From positions 52,146-116,145 of the forward strand of contig CAWHHZ010000028.1 of assembly GCA_963829355.1 (NCBI GenBank): 64,000 nt of DNA, read 5' to 3'. Source of the DNA: CAWHHZ01 sp963829355 (lineage in GTDB: Bacteria > Acidobacteriota > Thermoanaerobaculia > Gp7-AA8 > JAHWKK01). Positions 53,236-62,616 of the stretch are shown piece after piece. Below the pieces are notes generated by a model, which was given only the letters and a program-made list of their open reading frames with translations, had not been told where the DNA came from and ran no database searches. The position numbers and the translations under genes were made by a program. Position 1 is the stretch's first letter. Each line of letters begins with the position of its first letter.

Positions 53236-54284
53236 CGCAGCTCCTCCATGATCGACTCCAGCACTTCGCGACCCGGCCGTATCTGGTCGCCGTTGAGGTG
53301 CGCGAGCGGCTGCTCGACCATTCCGAGGAGGCTGATGAAGTCGGGTTTTCCGGGGTCGAGATACACGAGGCCTGTCAGCATCTGATGATCCCGCTCAGCT
53401 TTCGATAGCCGGCGCAGCGCCATATCGCGATCGGCGGTATCGTAGTCTTCTTCCAGCTTTCGGAGCAGCACCCTCGAGCCGTCGTGCAGGTGCACTTCCT
53501 TGATCTCGCCCGGCTCATAGTCGACCTCGATCTGTTCGAACGACGGAACGAATCCGATCTGCTGGAGAAGTTCGTCGTGCTCCTTCGCGTACGGGTAGCT
53601 CTTGGTCGACCCTTCGTGATTGTTGAAGGTCACGCATGGTGAGATGACGTCGATGACGGCCAGACCGTCGTACGCGATCGCCGCCTTGAGGAGCGTCACC
53701 ATCTGCTTTGGATCGCCGGCAAATCCACGCGCGACGAACCCGCAGCCGGTGAGAATTGCGAGCGCGCACAGATCCATCGCCGGCATGTCGTTGATCACCC
53801 CGGTTTTCAGCCGTGAGCCCTCGTCCGCAGTCGCGGAGAACTGACCCTTCGTCAGACCGTAGACACCGTTGTTCTCCACGAGGTAGACCATCGGGATGTT
53901 GCGCCTGATCATGTGGAGAAACTGCCCGAGTCCGATCGAGGCCGTGTCGCCATCGCCCGAGACGCCGATTCCCGTCAGAGTCCGGTTCGCGAGGGTCGCA
54001 CCCGTGGCGACTGCCGGCATCCGGCCATGGACCGCATTGAACCCGTGCGACCTCGAGAGAAAATACGCCGGCGTCTTTGACGAGCACCCGATGCCGGAGT
54101 ACTTCACCACGCTCTCCGGCGCGAGATTCATCTCGTAGAATGCGCGGATGATCTGGTTGCTGATCGCATCGTGGCCACAGCCGGCGCAGAGGGTGGATTT
54201 TCCGCCCTTGTAATCGAGCGCCTTGAGACCGATGCGGTTCTCTTTCATCACTTCCGTGTCAAGCTTCAGTACGCTGTCTGCCAT
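53232..54284 (-). CDS. korB: 2-oxoacid:ferredoxin oxidoreductase, beta subunit
   Basis: The 350-residue subunit binds thiamine diphosphate and the proximal 4Fe-4S cluster. The cluster cysteines fall in LCAGCGHDAI (Cys33, Cys36), GIGCSS (Cys67) and ISPCVTF (Cys217). The thiamine motif is GDGDTASIG, followed later by ENNGVYGLTKGQ. With KorA it decarboxylates 2-oxoglutarate (or a related 2-oxoacid) to the acyl-CoA and reduces ferredoxin, in the oxidative or reverse TCA direction. It starts two bases after korA ends. A small acidic gene overlaps its stop. Confidence 0.9.
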   Translation of the reverse strand: MADSVLKLDTEVMKENRIGLKALDYKGGKSTLCAGCGHDAISNQIIRAFYEMNLAPESVVKYSGIGCSSKTPAYFLSRSHGFNAVHGRMPAVATGATLANRTLTGIGVSGDGDTASIGLGQFLHMIRRNIPMVYLVENNGVYGLTKGQFSATADEGSRLKTGVINDMPAMDLCALAILTGCGFVARGFAGDPKQMVTLLKAAIAYDGLAVIDVISPCVTFNNHEGSTKSYPYAKEHDELLQQIGFVPSFEQIEVDYEPGEIKEVHLHDGSRVLLRKLEEDYDTADRDMALRRLSKAERDHQMLTGLVYLDPGKPDFISLLGMVEQPLAHLNGDQIRPGREVLESIMEELR

Positions 54285-54286
54285 CG

Positions 54287-56143
54287 TTATCCTCTCTTCG
54301 ACTCCGACGCTTCCGCATCCACGATTGCATTGGTCACGAAGCGGGCATACACCGGCAGCCCGTCGTAGTGAAGCACGTTGCGGATCTTGTTCTCGTGTTG
54401 GTGAACTTCGAGTCTCAACAGCGATGCCATCTGGCCGTCGCGGTTCTGCTCGACGACGTATACCCGCTCGTGTCGTGCGAAGAACTCTCCTACTTCATCA
54501 GTAAACGGCAGCGCCCGAACCCGCAGATATGAAGCGTTTATCCCGTGCTCTTCCCGAAGCTGAACGACGGACTCACTGACCGCGGGATCACTCGACCCGT
54601 ACGCAATGATTCCGATCGTCGATCCTTCGACCGACTGAACGATAGGCCGCGGCAGCGACTGTCGCGCGCCGTCGACTTTTCGCTTCAGCCGGTCGACGAG
54701 GTTCTTGTAGTCCTCCGGCTTTTCCGTATATCGCGCGTACTCATTGTGTCCGGATCCACGCGTGAAGTACGAGCCCTCCGGATGATCGGTGCCCGGCAGC
54801 GTGCGCCACGGAACCCCGTCGCCATCGACGTCGAGATACCGCCCCCACTTTCCGCCGAGCTCCTCGAGCCGCTCTTTCGTCAGGACCTTCCCGCGATCGA
54901 TCGGTTCCGCCGGGTACTCGAACGGGTCCGACATCCAGTTGTTCATCCCGAGGTCGAGATCAGAGAGCACGAAGATCGGGGCCTGGAATCGCTCCGCCAG
55001 GTCGAGCGCCTTGTATCCGAACTCGTAGCACTCCCCCACAGATCCGGGGATCAGCGCAATGTGCTGGGTATCACCGTGGGAGAGAAACGCAACCTGCAGG
55101 ATGTCACCCTGCGCGGTCCGGGTCGGAAGGCCGGTCGAGGGGCCCACGCGCTGGATGTCCCACACCACGCCAGGGATCTCGGCAAAGTAGCTGAGTCCCG
55201 CAAACTCGGTCATCAGACTGATGCCGGGCCCCGAGGTTGATGTCAGCGATCGCGCCCCTGCCCATCCCGCACCCAGTACCATGCCGATCGCGGCGATCTC
55301 ATCCTCGGCCTGCACGACGGCATACGTGGCTTCGTCATTTTCCGTCTTCCGGTACTTCTTGAGATAGTCGATCAGTGCTTCGCAAAGTGAGGAGGACGGC
55401 GTGATCGGATACCAGGTGACGACCGTGACTCCGCCGAACATCGATCCGATCGCCGCGGCCGAGTTGCCGTCGATCAGGATCTTACCGCCGGTCGCGTCCA
55501 TCCGCTTTACACGAAACAACTCCTGCCGCGGAAGGTTCCCCTTCGCGAACTCGATCCCCTTGTCGACCGCTTCGACGTTCAGCGCAACAGCCTTCGCCTT
55601 GCCGCTGAACTGCTTCTCGAGAGCATTGACGATCTCCTGGCGCTCGATACCGATGAGCTCGGCGACGACGCCCACGTAGATCATGTTGGCGATCAGCTTC
55701 CTGAGTCGCGTATCGCTCGTGACATCGCTCGCCAGCTTCGAGAAAGGAACCGCGAAGAAGTGAACATCGTCACGGAAGCTCGAGCAGCCGAGCGACTCGT
55801 CATAGATGCACACGGTTCCGGGCCTGAGCGCATCGACGTCTTCCCTTGCAGTCGCGATGTTCATGCATACCAGAACATCGACGTCCTTCTTGCGCCCGGT
55901 CCAGCCGCGATGGTTCGCGCGGATGGTGAACCAGGTCGGGAGTCCCGCGATGTTGGAGGGGAAAAGATTCTTCCCACTCACCGGGATACCCATCTGAAAC
56001 AGGGACCGCATCAGAACATTGTTCGACGACTGTGAACCTGAACCGTTGACAGTCGCCACATGGATGGTCAGATCATTGACCGTATTGCCGTCACCCGAGA
56101 TCGTGGACTGCTCGAGTACGGCGGTGCTTGACGAATCACTCAC
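54287..56143 (-). CDS. korA: 2-oxoacid:ferredoxin oxidoreductase, alpha subunit with fused gamma domain
   Basis: The 618-residue protein joins the gamma domain (about 1-200, TVNGSGSQSSNNVLMRSLFQMGIPV runs across residues 28-52; MIYVGVVAEL) to the alpha domain (from about 215, GNSAAAIGSMFGGVTVVTWYPITPSSSL; EDEIAAIGMVLGAGWAGARSLTSTSGPG). This gamma-alpha fusion is the KorA form of two-subunit enzymes. The GTG at 56143 is supported by GGAGG seven bases upstream; the longer open frame lacks a signal. Operon order is korA-korB-small ORF. Confidence 0.9.
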   Translation of the reverse strand: MSDSSSTAVLEQSTISGDGNTVNDLTIHVATVNGSGSQSSNNVLMRSLFQMGIPVSGKNLFPSNIAGLPTWFTIRANHRGWTGRKKDVDVLVCMNIATAREDVDALRPGTVCIYDESLGCSSFRDDVHFFAVPFSKLASDVTSDTRLRKLIANMIYVGVVAELIGIERQEIVNALEKQFSGKAKAVALNVEAVDKGIEFAKGNLPRQELFRVKRMDATGGKILIDGNSAAAIGSMFGGVTVVTWYPITPSSSLCEALIDYLKKYRKTENDEATYAVVQAEDEIAAIGMVLGAGWAGARSLTSTSGPGISLMTEFAGLSYFAEIPGVVWDIQRVGPSTGLPTRTAQGDILQVAFLSHGDTQHIALIPGSVGECYEFGYKALDLAERFQAPIFVLSDLDLGMNNWMSDPFEYPAEPIDRGKVLTKERLEELGGKWGRYLDVDGDGVPWRTLPGTDHPEGSYFTRGSGHNEYARYTEKPEDYKNLVDRLKRKVDGARQSLPRPIVQSVEGSTIGIIAYGSSDPAVSESVVQLREEHGINASYLRVRALPFTDEVGEFFARHERVYVVEQNRDGQMASLLRLEVHQHENKIRNVLHYDGLPVYARFVTNAIVDAEASESKRG

Positions 56144-56235
56144 GAAGAAGCCTCCAGGAGTTCTCTGAGGAGCTCGGCTCGATGCCGCAGGATTTCGCAC
56201 ATTATAGGGGATGCTACGAAGAGCGATAGACGGTT

Positions 56236-56949
56236 CTACGAGCTCGCGTCCTCAGATCTCATTGCGTCGATGGCCTCACGGGTGTGGATCACGAGATCAC
56301 TGATCTGCCTGACGGAGAACTCGTCAGGAGCAACCGGCCGCGACAGCCTCACCACGACCGGTCCCGGAACCACTTTGAGTCTCGTGGACGGCAACACCTC
56401 GAAGGTTCCCACGATCGCCGCCGGAAGGATCGGAAGCCTGGACTTGAGCGCGAGAAGGAATGCGCCCTTCTTGAACTCCTGCATTGCGAATGTGCGTGAC
56501 CGCCCGCCCTCGGGGAAGACGACGATCGTGTTCCCCTTGCGGATCCGCTCCCCAGCCAGACCGAAGGACTGAGCAGCCGTCCCGCGGTTCTTGCGATCGA
56601 TCGGAATGAACCCACCCGCCTTCAACCCCCATCCGAAAATCGGGATCTGAAAGAGGGACTTCTTTGCCATGAATCGCACAGGCTGAGGCACCGCGCAAAG
56701 CAGCACCGGGATATCCATGTATGAGTGATGATTGGCGATCAGGACGTACCGCCTGCCCCAGTCGATCCCTTCTTCACCCTCTACCGTGAGACTGATCCCT
56801 GCCGCCAGCACGATCGATCGTGCCCAGTACCGCACGATCCGGTCGATCAGAGGCGAATGACTGCTGAAGACGGCCACCAGAACAACCAGAGGCGAGCAAA
56901 CCAGCGTCGCCACGAGCGAGACGACTGCTACCCATACCGTTCGAATCAT
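56236..56949 (-). CDS. plsC: 1-acyl-sn-glycerol-3-phosphate acyltransferase
   Basis: The 237-residue enzyme makes phosphatidic acid from lysophosphatidic acid at the inner membrane. It has an N-terminal hydrophobic helix (TVWVAVVSLVATLVCSPLVV), the catalytic NHHSYMD (HX4D) near residue 75, GGFIPIDR, and the phosphate-binding FPEGGRSR motif near residue 145. The ATG at 56949 is favoured by a TACAAT box eight bases upstream; the TTG 14 codons earlier is rejected. It points the same way as korA but is separated from it by 92 bases. Confidence 0.88.
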   Translation of the reverse strand: MIRTVWVAVVSLVATLVCSPLVVLVAVFSSHSPLIDRIVRYWARSIVLAAGISLTVEGEEGIDWGRRYVLIANHHSYMDIPVLLCAVPQPVRFMAKKSLFQIPIFGWGLKAGGFIPIDRKNRGTAAQSFGLAGERIRKGNTIVVFPEGGRSRTFAMQEFKKGAFLLALKSRLPILPAAIVGTFEVLPSTRLKVVPGPVVVRLSRPVAPDEFSVRQISDLVIHTREAIDAMRSEDASS

Positions 56950-56957
56950 CGGGGAGG

Positions 56958-56963
56958 ATTGTA
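56958..56963 (-). promoter_or_regulatory. -10 box TACAAT, leaderless start of plsC
   Basis: On the minus strand TACAAT is followed by CCTCCCCG and the ATG. It is the only leaderless candidate on the minus strand with the typical spacing. Confidence 0.4.
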
Positions 56964-56984
56964 AGGGATGGAGAGAGAGAGACG

Positions 56985-57245
56985 GGTTCAAAGTTCAGAG
57001 TTCAAAGTTCAAAGTTGTGGACGGGGTGGACGGAAACGTGGACAGAGGCGTGGACAGGAACGTGGACAGAAGCGAACGACGGCAGTGGAAACGTGGACAA
57101 AGAGCTGGAAAGAGGTCCCGATGTCCACAGGTCCACTCTTTCGTCCACGCCTCTGTCCACGTTTCCGTCCACCCCGTCCACCCCTATCCACTTCGTCCAC
57201 TTCGTCCACCGCTTCCACTTTGAACTTTAAACTCTTGAACCTTCA
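56985..57245. repeat. Compound inverted repeat: 39-bp GTGGAC arms inside GTTCAAA/TTGAAC tracts
   Basis: A perfect 39-bp inverted repeat has arms at 57017-57055 and 57143-57181, with an 87-base spacer. The arms consist of GTGGAC words spaced 9-12 bases apart; more GTGGAC/GTCCAC words continue into the spacer and beyond the right arm. Outside lie AAGTTCAAAGTT repeats (left) and TTTGAACTTTAAACTCTTGAACC (right), which are complementary too. The 57245-57368 remainder contains no gene. Confidence 0.8.
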
Positions 57246-57368
57246 AACCCTCCCGCCCCCCTTGATCCTTTCCCTCTCTCCTGTCACCATTCGCCCTTCG
57301 AGCGGGAGAGCGTGCCCGCTTTCCACGACTACTTTCTCGTCCGGGACCCCGGACGCTTCAGGACGGAC

Positions 57369-58208
57369 ATGACTCAGGACAAGCTCAAGATCACACTTGC
57401 ACACTCACCCGATGCCGACGATGCGTTCATGTTCTACGCGCTCGCGAAGGACCTGATCGACACTGGTGGGCTCGAATTCGAGCACCACCTCAAGGACATC
57501 CAGTCGCTCAACGAGCTCGCTCGCACCGAGAAATACGACGTCACCGCACTCTCGTTCGCCGTCTATCCCGAGCTCGCCGACCGCTACGCGCTCCTCTCGA
57601 GCGGTGCCTCGATCGGCGACGGCTACGGCCCACTCGTCGTCTCGAAGGACCGGATCTCACCCGAAGATCTGCACACGAAGAAGGTGGCGGTCCCGGGAGC
57701 TGACACATCTGCCTTCATCTCCCTCAAGCTGTTCGCGCCTGACGTCGAGACTGTCGTCATGGATTTCGACGAGGTGCAGCACGCCGTCCTCGACGGCCGC
57801 GTCGAAGCGGGCGTCATCATTCACGAAGGCCAGCTCACCTATCGAGACATGGGACTCCGGAAGGTCGTCGACCTCGGCGAATGGTGGAAGGAAGACACCG
57901 GTCTCCCCCTCCCTCTCGGATGCAACACGATCCGGCGCTCACTCGGCGAGGAACTGATGAGAAAAGCATCCCGGATTCTCCGCGAGTCGATCCAGTACTC
58001 GCTCGATCACCGTGAAGCGGCACTCGATTACGCTCTCGGATTCGGCCGGGGACTCGACCGAGGCCGCGGTGACGAGTTCGTCGGCATGTACGTCAACGAT
58101 CTCACGATCGACTACGGCGATCGCGGCCGTGAAGCTGTTCGGGTTTTCCTCGATCGCGCCCACGAGGCAGGTCTCGTGGACAAGATCGATTCGTACGATT
58201 TTTATTGA
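57369..58208 (+). CDS. mqnD: 1,4-dihydroxy-6-naphthoate synthase
   Basis: The 279-residue protein is MqnD-like: LAHSPDADDAFMFYALA at the N-terminus, KYDVTALSFAVYPELADRYALL, and the periplasmic-binding-fold core LPLPLGCNTIRRSLG. MqnD converts cyclic dehypoxanthinyl futalosine to 1,4-dihydroxy-6-naphthoate in the futalosine menaquinone pathway. The N-terminus differs slightly from canonical SPDPDD. I chose ATG 57369, right before the conserved region, over an ATG 19 codons upstream. No other mqn gene is adjacent; the UbiD-family gene at 3943 may act later in the route. Confidence 0.85.
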   Translation: MTQDKLKITLAHSPDADDAFMFYALAKDLIDTGGLEFEHHLKDIQSLNELARTEKYDVTALSFAVYPELADRYALLSSGASIGDGYGPLVVSKDRISPEDLHTKKVAVPGADTSAFISLKLFAPDVETVVMDFDEVQHAVLDGRVEAGVIIHEGQLTYRDMGLRKVVDLGEWWKEDTGLPLPLGCNTIRRSLGEELMRKASRILRESIQYSLDHREAALDYALGFGRGLDRGRGDEFVGMYVNDLTIDYGDRGREAVRVFLDRAHEAGLVDKIDSYDFY

Positions 58209-58463
58209 TTTGAGTCGTTGGGTCATTGAGTCTTTGAGTCATTGGTATTTAGCTAAACTGTCATCCTGAGCCGCCGAAGCGCAGCGCAGGACGGTCGAAG
58301 GATCTCGTGAAATTATCCTCGCCGGCATTTCGGTCGAGTCGTGCCGTACGAGATCCTTCGCTTCGCTCAGGATGACTGACGACCACCCATCAGCGACCTG
58401 ATGACCCATGGCCAATGACCAACGACCAATGACCAATGACTAATGACTGACGACTGACGACTG
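58209..58463. repeat. Short-period repeats flanking a REP-like palindrome
   Basis: 58211-58245 is a TGAGTCGTTGGGTCATTGAG tract. 58260-58376 is a GTCATCCTGAG...CTCAGGATGAC element, and 58384-58463 carries the complementary CCAATGACCAACGACC and TGACGACTGACGACTG units, ending directly at the purL start codon. The two outer tracts are in inverse orientation around the REP. No gene is present. Confidence 0.8.
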
Positions 58464-60750
58464 ATGACTGCTGCCAGCCCCATTACCCCCGACATCATCG
58501 CCTCCCACGGCATCTCACCTGATGAGTACGACCGAATCAAGGAGATTCTCGGCCGCGAGCCGAACCTCCTCGAGCTCGGTATCTTCTCCGTGATGTGGTC
58601 CGAGCACTGCTCCTACAAGTCGAGCCGGGTCCACCTGCGGAAGTTCCCCACCACCGGTCCGCACGTCGTGCAGGGGCCAGGAGAGAACGCAGGAGTGATC
58701 GACGTCGGTGACGGCTGGGTCGCAGCCTTCAAGATGGAGTCGCACAATCACCCGTCGTTCATCGAGCCCTACCAGGGCGCAGCAACAGGCGTCGGAGGAA
58801 TCCTCCGCGACATCTTCACCATGGGAGCGCGCCCCGTTGCAACCATGGATTCGCTTCGTTTCGGACAACTCGATGCGCCACGGATGCGCTATCTCGTCGA
58901 CGGCGTCGTCCGCGGCATCTCCGGTTACGGAAACTGTATCGGGGTCCCGACCATCGGCGGCGAAACGACGTTCCACTCGAGCTACAACGGCAACATCCTC
59001 GTCAACGTCTTCGCACTCGGACTCGCCCGCAAAGGAAAGATCTTCCTCGGCACCGCGGAAGGCTCCGGAAACCCGGTGATCTACGTCGGCTCGAAGACGG
59101 GCCGCGATGGCATTCACGGCGCGACGATGGCCTCGGCCGAGTTCGATGCCGAGTCCGAAGAAAAGCGGCCGACCGTCCAGGTAGGTGACCCATTCACCGA
59201 GAAGCTCCTTCTCGAGGCGTGTCTCGAGCTGATGGAGAAAGACGTCATCGTCGGCATTCAGGACATGGGCGCCGCCGGTCTCACGTCATCCTCGTTCGAG
59301 ATGGCCGGCCGCTCCGGAACCGGAATCAAGCTTCACCTCGACCGTGTCCCGATGCGTGAGGAAGGGATGACGCCCTACGAGCTGATGCTCTCGGAATCTC
59401 AGGAGCGGATGCTGATCGTCGCCCACAAGGGACGCGAGCAGGAAGTCATCGACATCTTCGAGAAGTGGGAGCTCGATGTCGCGGTGATCGGTGAGGTGGC
59501 GACCGACGGAATGGTGCGGCTCTTCTGGCACGGCGAGGAGGCCGGAACGATACCCGTCGAACCGATTGCCTCCGAGGCTCCCGTCTACGAACGACCAATC
59601 GAAACGCCGCGTTATCTCGACACGATCAGTGAGTCCTGGGTACGCGAGAACACAGGCGACAACGAGCAGACCGATACGCTTCTGCACCTTCTCGCCTCGC
59701 CTAACCTCTGCTCGAAGGCGTGGATCTGGGAGCAGTACGACACGACGGTCCGGACCAACACCCTGCTCCGTTCCGAGCAGTCGGATGCGGCCGTGATCCG
59801 CATCAAGGAAACGGACCGGGGGCTCGCGATCTCATCCGATGTCAACCCCGTCTACTGCTGGCTGAATCCTTACGAGGGTGGCAAGCAGGCGGTCGCCGAG
59901 GCGGCGCGAAACGTCGCCTGCACCGGGGCTCGGCCCGCGGCGATCACGGACTGCCTGAATTTCGGATCTCCGGAACGTCCGGAGATCATGTGGCAGTTCT
60001 CCGAGGCCATCCGAGGGATCTCCGAGGCATGCGAGTCCTTCGGCACGCCGGTCGTGTCGGGAAACGTGTCGTTCTACAACGAAACGGAAGGGCGCGCGGT
60101 GTTCCCTACCCCGACCATCGGGATGGTTGGAATCCTCGAGTCGATCGATGACCGCATGCCGCTGAGCTTCCTGCGGGACGGGATGTCCATCCTCCTGCTC
60201 GGTGAGACGCGCGATGAGCTGGGAGGCTCAGAGGTTCTCCAGCTTCACGACAGGGACACGACCGTGAAGGGTCCACTCGTCGACCTGAAGGCGGAGAGGG
60301 CATTGATCGAAACCATCCTCGAAGCGCGGTCGAAGAGGCTGATCGAGAGCGCGCACGATCTCGGTACTGGCGGCCTGGCGATCGCGATCGCCGAAGTCGT
60401 CCATGAGCGGTGTCGGTGCCGAGATTGCGCTCGATGACCACGCCGATGATCTCGACTCGCTCTCGATTCTCTTCTCTGAGTCGCAGGGACGCGCAATCGT
60501 GTGTGGTGCCCCGGAGAACCTCGACGCGATCATGGCGATTGCCGAGTCGCACGGTGTGGCGGCTCGAGCCATCGGTACCACCGTGACCGGCGCTCTCGTG
60601 ATCCAGCGTCGAGGCGCCGACCTGATCAGAACGACGGTTCCCGAGATGAAGCGGATCTGGAACGAAGCATTTGCAGAGCTTCTCGCGGGTGCATCGCCGG
60701 AAGACGTCATCCGCGGTCAGGCAGAGGCCGTGGACCTGATCGCCCATTGA
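58464..60750 (+). CDS. purL: Phosphoribosylformylglycinamidine synthase, PurL subunit, one frameshift
   Basis: The corrected protein is about 761 residues, the size of the PurL subunit of the three-part PurLQS enzyme. It converts FGAR to FGAM with ATP and ammonia. Landmarks are SVMWSEHCSYKSSR, KMESHNHPSFIEPYQGAATGVGGILRDIFTMGARP (across residues 90-125), GAAGLTSSSFEMA, and DLGTGGLAIAIAE near the end. The frame breaks at 60394-60395: deleting one A turns AEVVHERC into AESSMSGVGAEI, the expected family sequence, and makes the gene length a multiple of three. The ATG abuts a TGACGACTG repeat tract, with no ribosome-binding site. purF follows. Confidence 0.92.
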
Positions 60751-60810
60751 ACGAACTGGCAAAGAGCCACGTTCCGGAGTCTCTATGAACAGTGCCGAAT
60801 CCAGCTCCGT

Positions 60811-60977
60811 CGTCACCCTGAGCGGTGGGCGGGCGGGAAAGCGAAGGGGCTCGCCAGTCACGATTTCAGAAATCAGCGCGATTCCCGCCCCGCCGCAGCG
60901 CCATCTCGGCATGCGCGCTACGTACAAGCGACTGGCGAGGCCCCTCGCGTTCACCCGCCCACCCGCTCGGGGTGACG
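60811..60977. repeat. Imperfect inverted repeat between purL and purF
   Basis: Arms of about 48 bases (about 60811-60859, starting CGTCACCCTGAGCGG, and about 60930-60977, ending CTCGGGGTGACG) are complementary with a few mismatches around a spacer of about 70 bases. The outer ends resemble the GTCATCCTGAG family, but the core is GC-rich and different. The gap between the genes has no other feature. Confidence 0.75.
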
Positions 60978-61056
60978 CTGCGGATTCACTCCCACACCGC
61001 CACCTTCCCGACGTACCGAGGAAATCACAGCGCCCCATCGTTGTTCTGGAGACTCC

Positions 61057-62586
61057 ATGACTTCCGATAAATTTCACGACGAATGTGGCGTCTTCGGTAT
61101 TCTCGACCATGAGGATGCCGCAAACCTTGTTTACCTCGGCCTCTATGCGCTGCAGCACCGTGGTCAGGAGAGCGCCGGGATTGCCTCGATCTCGCTCGAC
61201 CGGAAGAAGTCCGGTTCGAACGTGGGCACCGCGGCGGGCAAGGATGGAACGGGCGAGCATATTCTCGCGGCGGACCGTCCCCAGATCCATCTCGAGCGCG
61301 AGATGGGATACGTCGCCGACATCTTCACCGAGGAGCGGATGGAGAGACTGCCGGGGCAGGCAGCGATCGGCCACGTCCGGTACTCGACCGCCGGAGGATC
61401 GCTTCTCTGCAACGCGCAGCCTCTGGTTGCGTCGACCAGCAAGGGACCGATCGCCGTCGCTCACAACGGGAACCTCACCAACGGTGTGGCGCTGCGTCAG
61501 ACTCTCGAGGAGAACGGATCGATCTTCAACTCAATGTCCGATTCCGAAGTGGTCGTTCATCTCGTCGCTCGCTCTCAGGCCTCGGGGGTCGAGGCGGCAT
61601 TCGCCGACACCGTCTCACAGATCGAAGGGGCGTACTCGCTCATCGCGCTTGCTCCGGACCGGATCATCGCGACTCGAGATCCTCTCGGTTTCCGTCCACT
61701 CCTCATCGGCAAGCTCGACCAGGCTCTCTGCGTCGCGTCCGAAAGCTGCGCCTTCGATCTGATCGGCGCGAAGGTCATCCGCGAGATCCGACCGGGCGAG
61801 ACCGTCGTTCTCGACTGCGACGATGGTCGCCCCCCCGAGGAGCGCATTCGGGTGCTCGAATACAACCCCTCCCCCCGCGAAGCGCGCTGCATCTTCGAGC
61901 ACGTCTATTTTGCGCGTCCTGACTCGACGATCTTCGAGCGCAACGTCGGACAGGTGCGGAAGCGATTCGGCGCGAAGCTGGCCCGCGAGCACGCGGTCGA
62001 TGCCGACATCGTCGTGCCCGTTCCCGATTCGGGAGTGTTCGCCGCTCTCGGCTATGCTCAGGAGTCTGGGATTCCGTTCGAGTACGGACTCGTCCGGAAC
62101 CACTACGTCGGAAGGACCTTCATCGAGCCGAAGCAGTCGATCCGTCACTTCGGCGTGAAGGTCAAGCTCAATCCGGTGCGAGAGATCGTCGCCGGCAAGA
62201 GGATCGTCCTGATCGATGATTCGATCGTGCGCGGCACAACTTCAAAGAAGATCGTGAAGATGCTCAAGGATGCAGGGGCGAAAGAGGTTCACATGAGAAT
62301 CTCTTCTCCTCCGACCACCGGTCCCTGCTACTACGGGATCGACACTCCTCGCCGGCAGGAGCTCATCGCCTCGAGAAACTCCGTCGATGACATCCGATCA
62401 TTCATCGAGGCCGACTCGATCGGCTATCTTTCGGTAGGGGGTATGCTTGACGCGGTCAGAGGCGACGGTGATAATCCGGAAAACCTCTACTGTACGGCTT
62501 GCTTTACAGGGAGATACCCAATTCCTGCTCATTCAGAGGAACAAGAGACGACTGAGCTCGCAGAATCAGACGCGACAGTGTCGTAG
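61057..62586 (+). CDS. purF: Amidophosphoribosyltransferase
   Basis: The 509-residue enzyme starts purine synthesis by making 5-phosphoribosylamine from PRPP and glutamine. The N-terminal glutaminase has a short propeptide before the nucleophile Cys10 (DECGVFGI), then YALQHRGQESAGI and GHVRYSTAG. The phosphoribosyltransferase half has IVLIDDSIVRGTTSKKIV. Late cysteines (LYCTACFTGRYP) suit an iron-sulfur cluster of the B. subtilis type. An insertion of about 25 residues (DRKKSGSNVGTAAGKDGTGE, near residue 48) lengthens the glutaminase loop compared with the usual protein. It follows purL, separated by an inverted repeat. Confidence 0.95.
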   Translation: MTSDKFHDECGVFGILDHEDAANLVYLGLYALQHRGQESAGIASISLDRKKSGSNVGTAAGKDGTGEHILAADRPQIHLEREMGYVADIFTEERMERLPGQAAIGHVRYSTAGGSLLCNAQPLVASTSKGPIAVAHNGNLTNGVALRQTLEENGSIFNSMSDSEVVVHLVARSQASGVEAAFADTVSQIEGAYSLIALAPDRIIATRDPLGFRPLLIGKLDQALCVASESCAFDLIGAKVIREIRPGETVVLDCDDGRPPEERIRVLEYNPSPREARCIFEHVYFARPDSTIFERNVGQVRKRFGAKLAREHAVDADIVVPVPDSGVFAALGYAQESGIPFEYGLVRNHYVGRTFIEPKQSIRHFGVKVKLNPVREIVAGKRIVLIDDSIVRGTTSKKIVKMLKDAGAKEVHMRISSPPTTGPCYYGIDTPRRQELIASRNSVDDIRSFIEADSIGYLSVGGMLDAVRGDGDNPENLYCTACFTGRYPIPAHSEEQETTELAESDATVS

Positions 62587-62616
62587 ACGAAGCGGAGGAG
62601 GCAGAGTCTGTCTGCA

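Noticed and set aside
56144..56200. Longer N-terminus for korA
   Set aside because: The GTG at 56143 has GGAGG at the right distance; the extra 19 residues have no similarity or start signal.
57017..57181. Possible CRISPR array from regularly spaced GTGGAC words
   Set aside because: Spacing is only 9-12 bases, there are no unique spacers of proper length, and the words invert halfway.
60785..61060. Short plus-strand frame between purL and purF
   Set aside because: It lies entirely within the inverted repeat, has low-complexity translation and lacks a ribosome-binding site.
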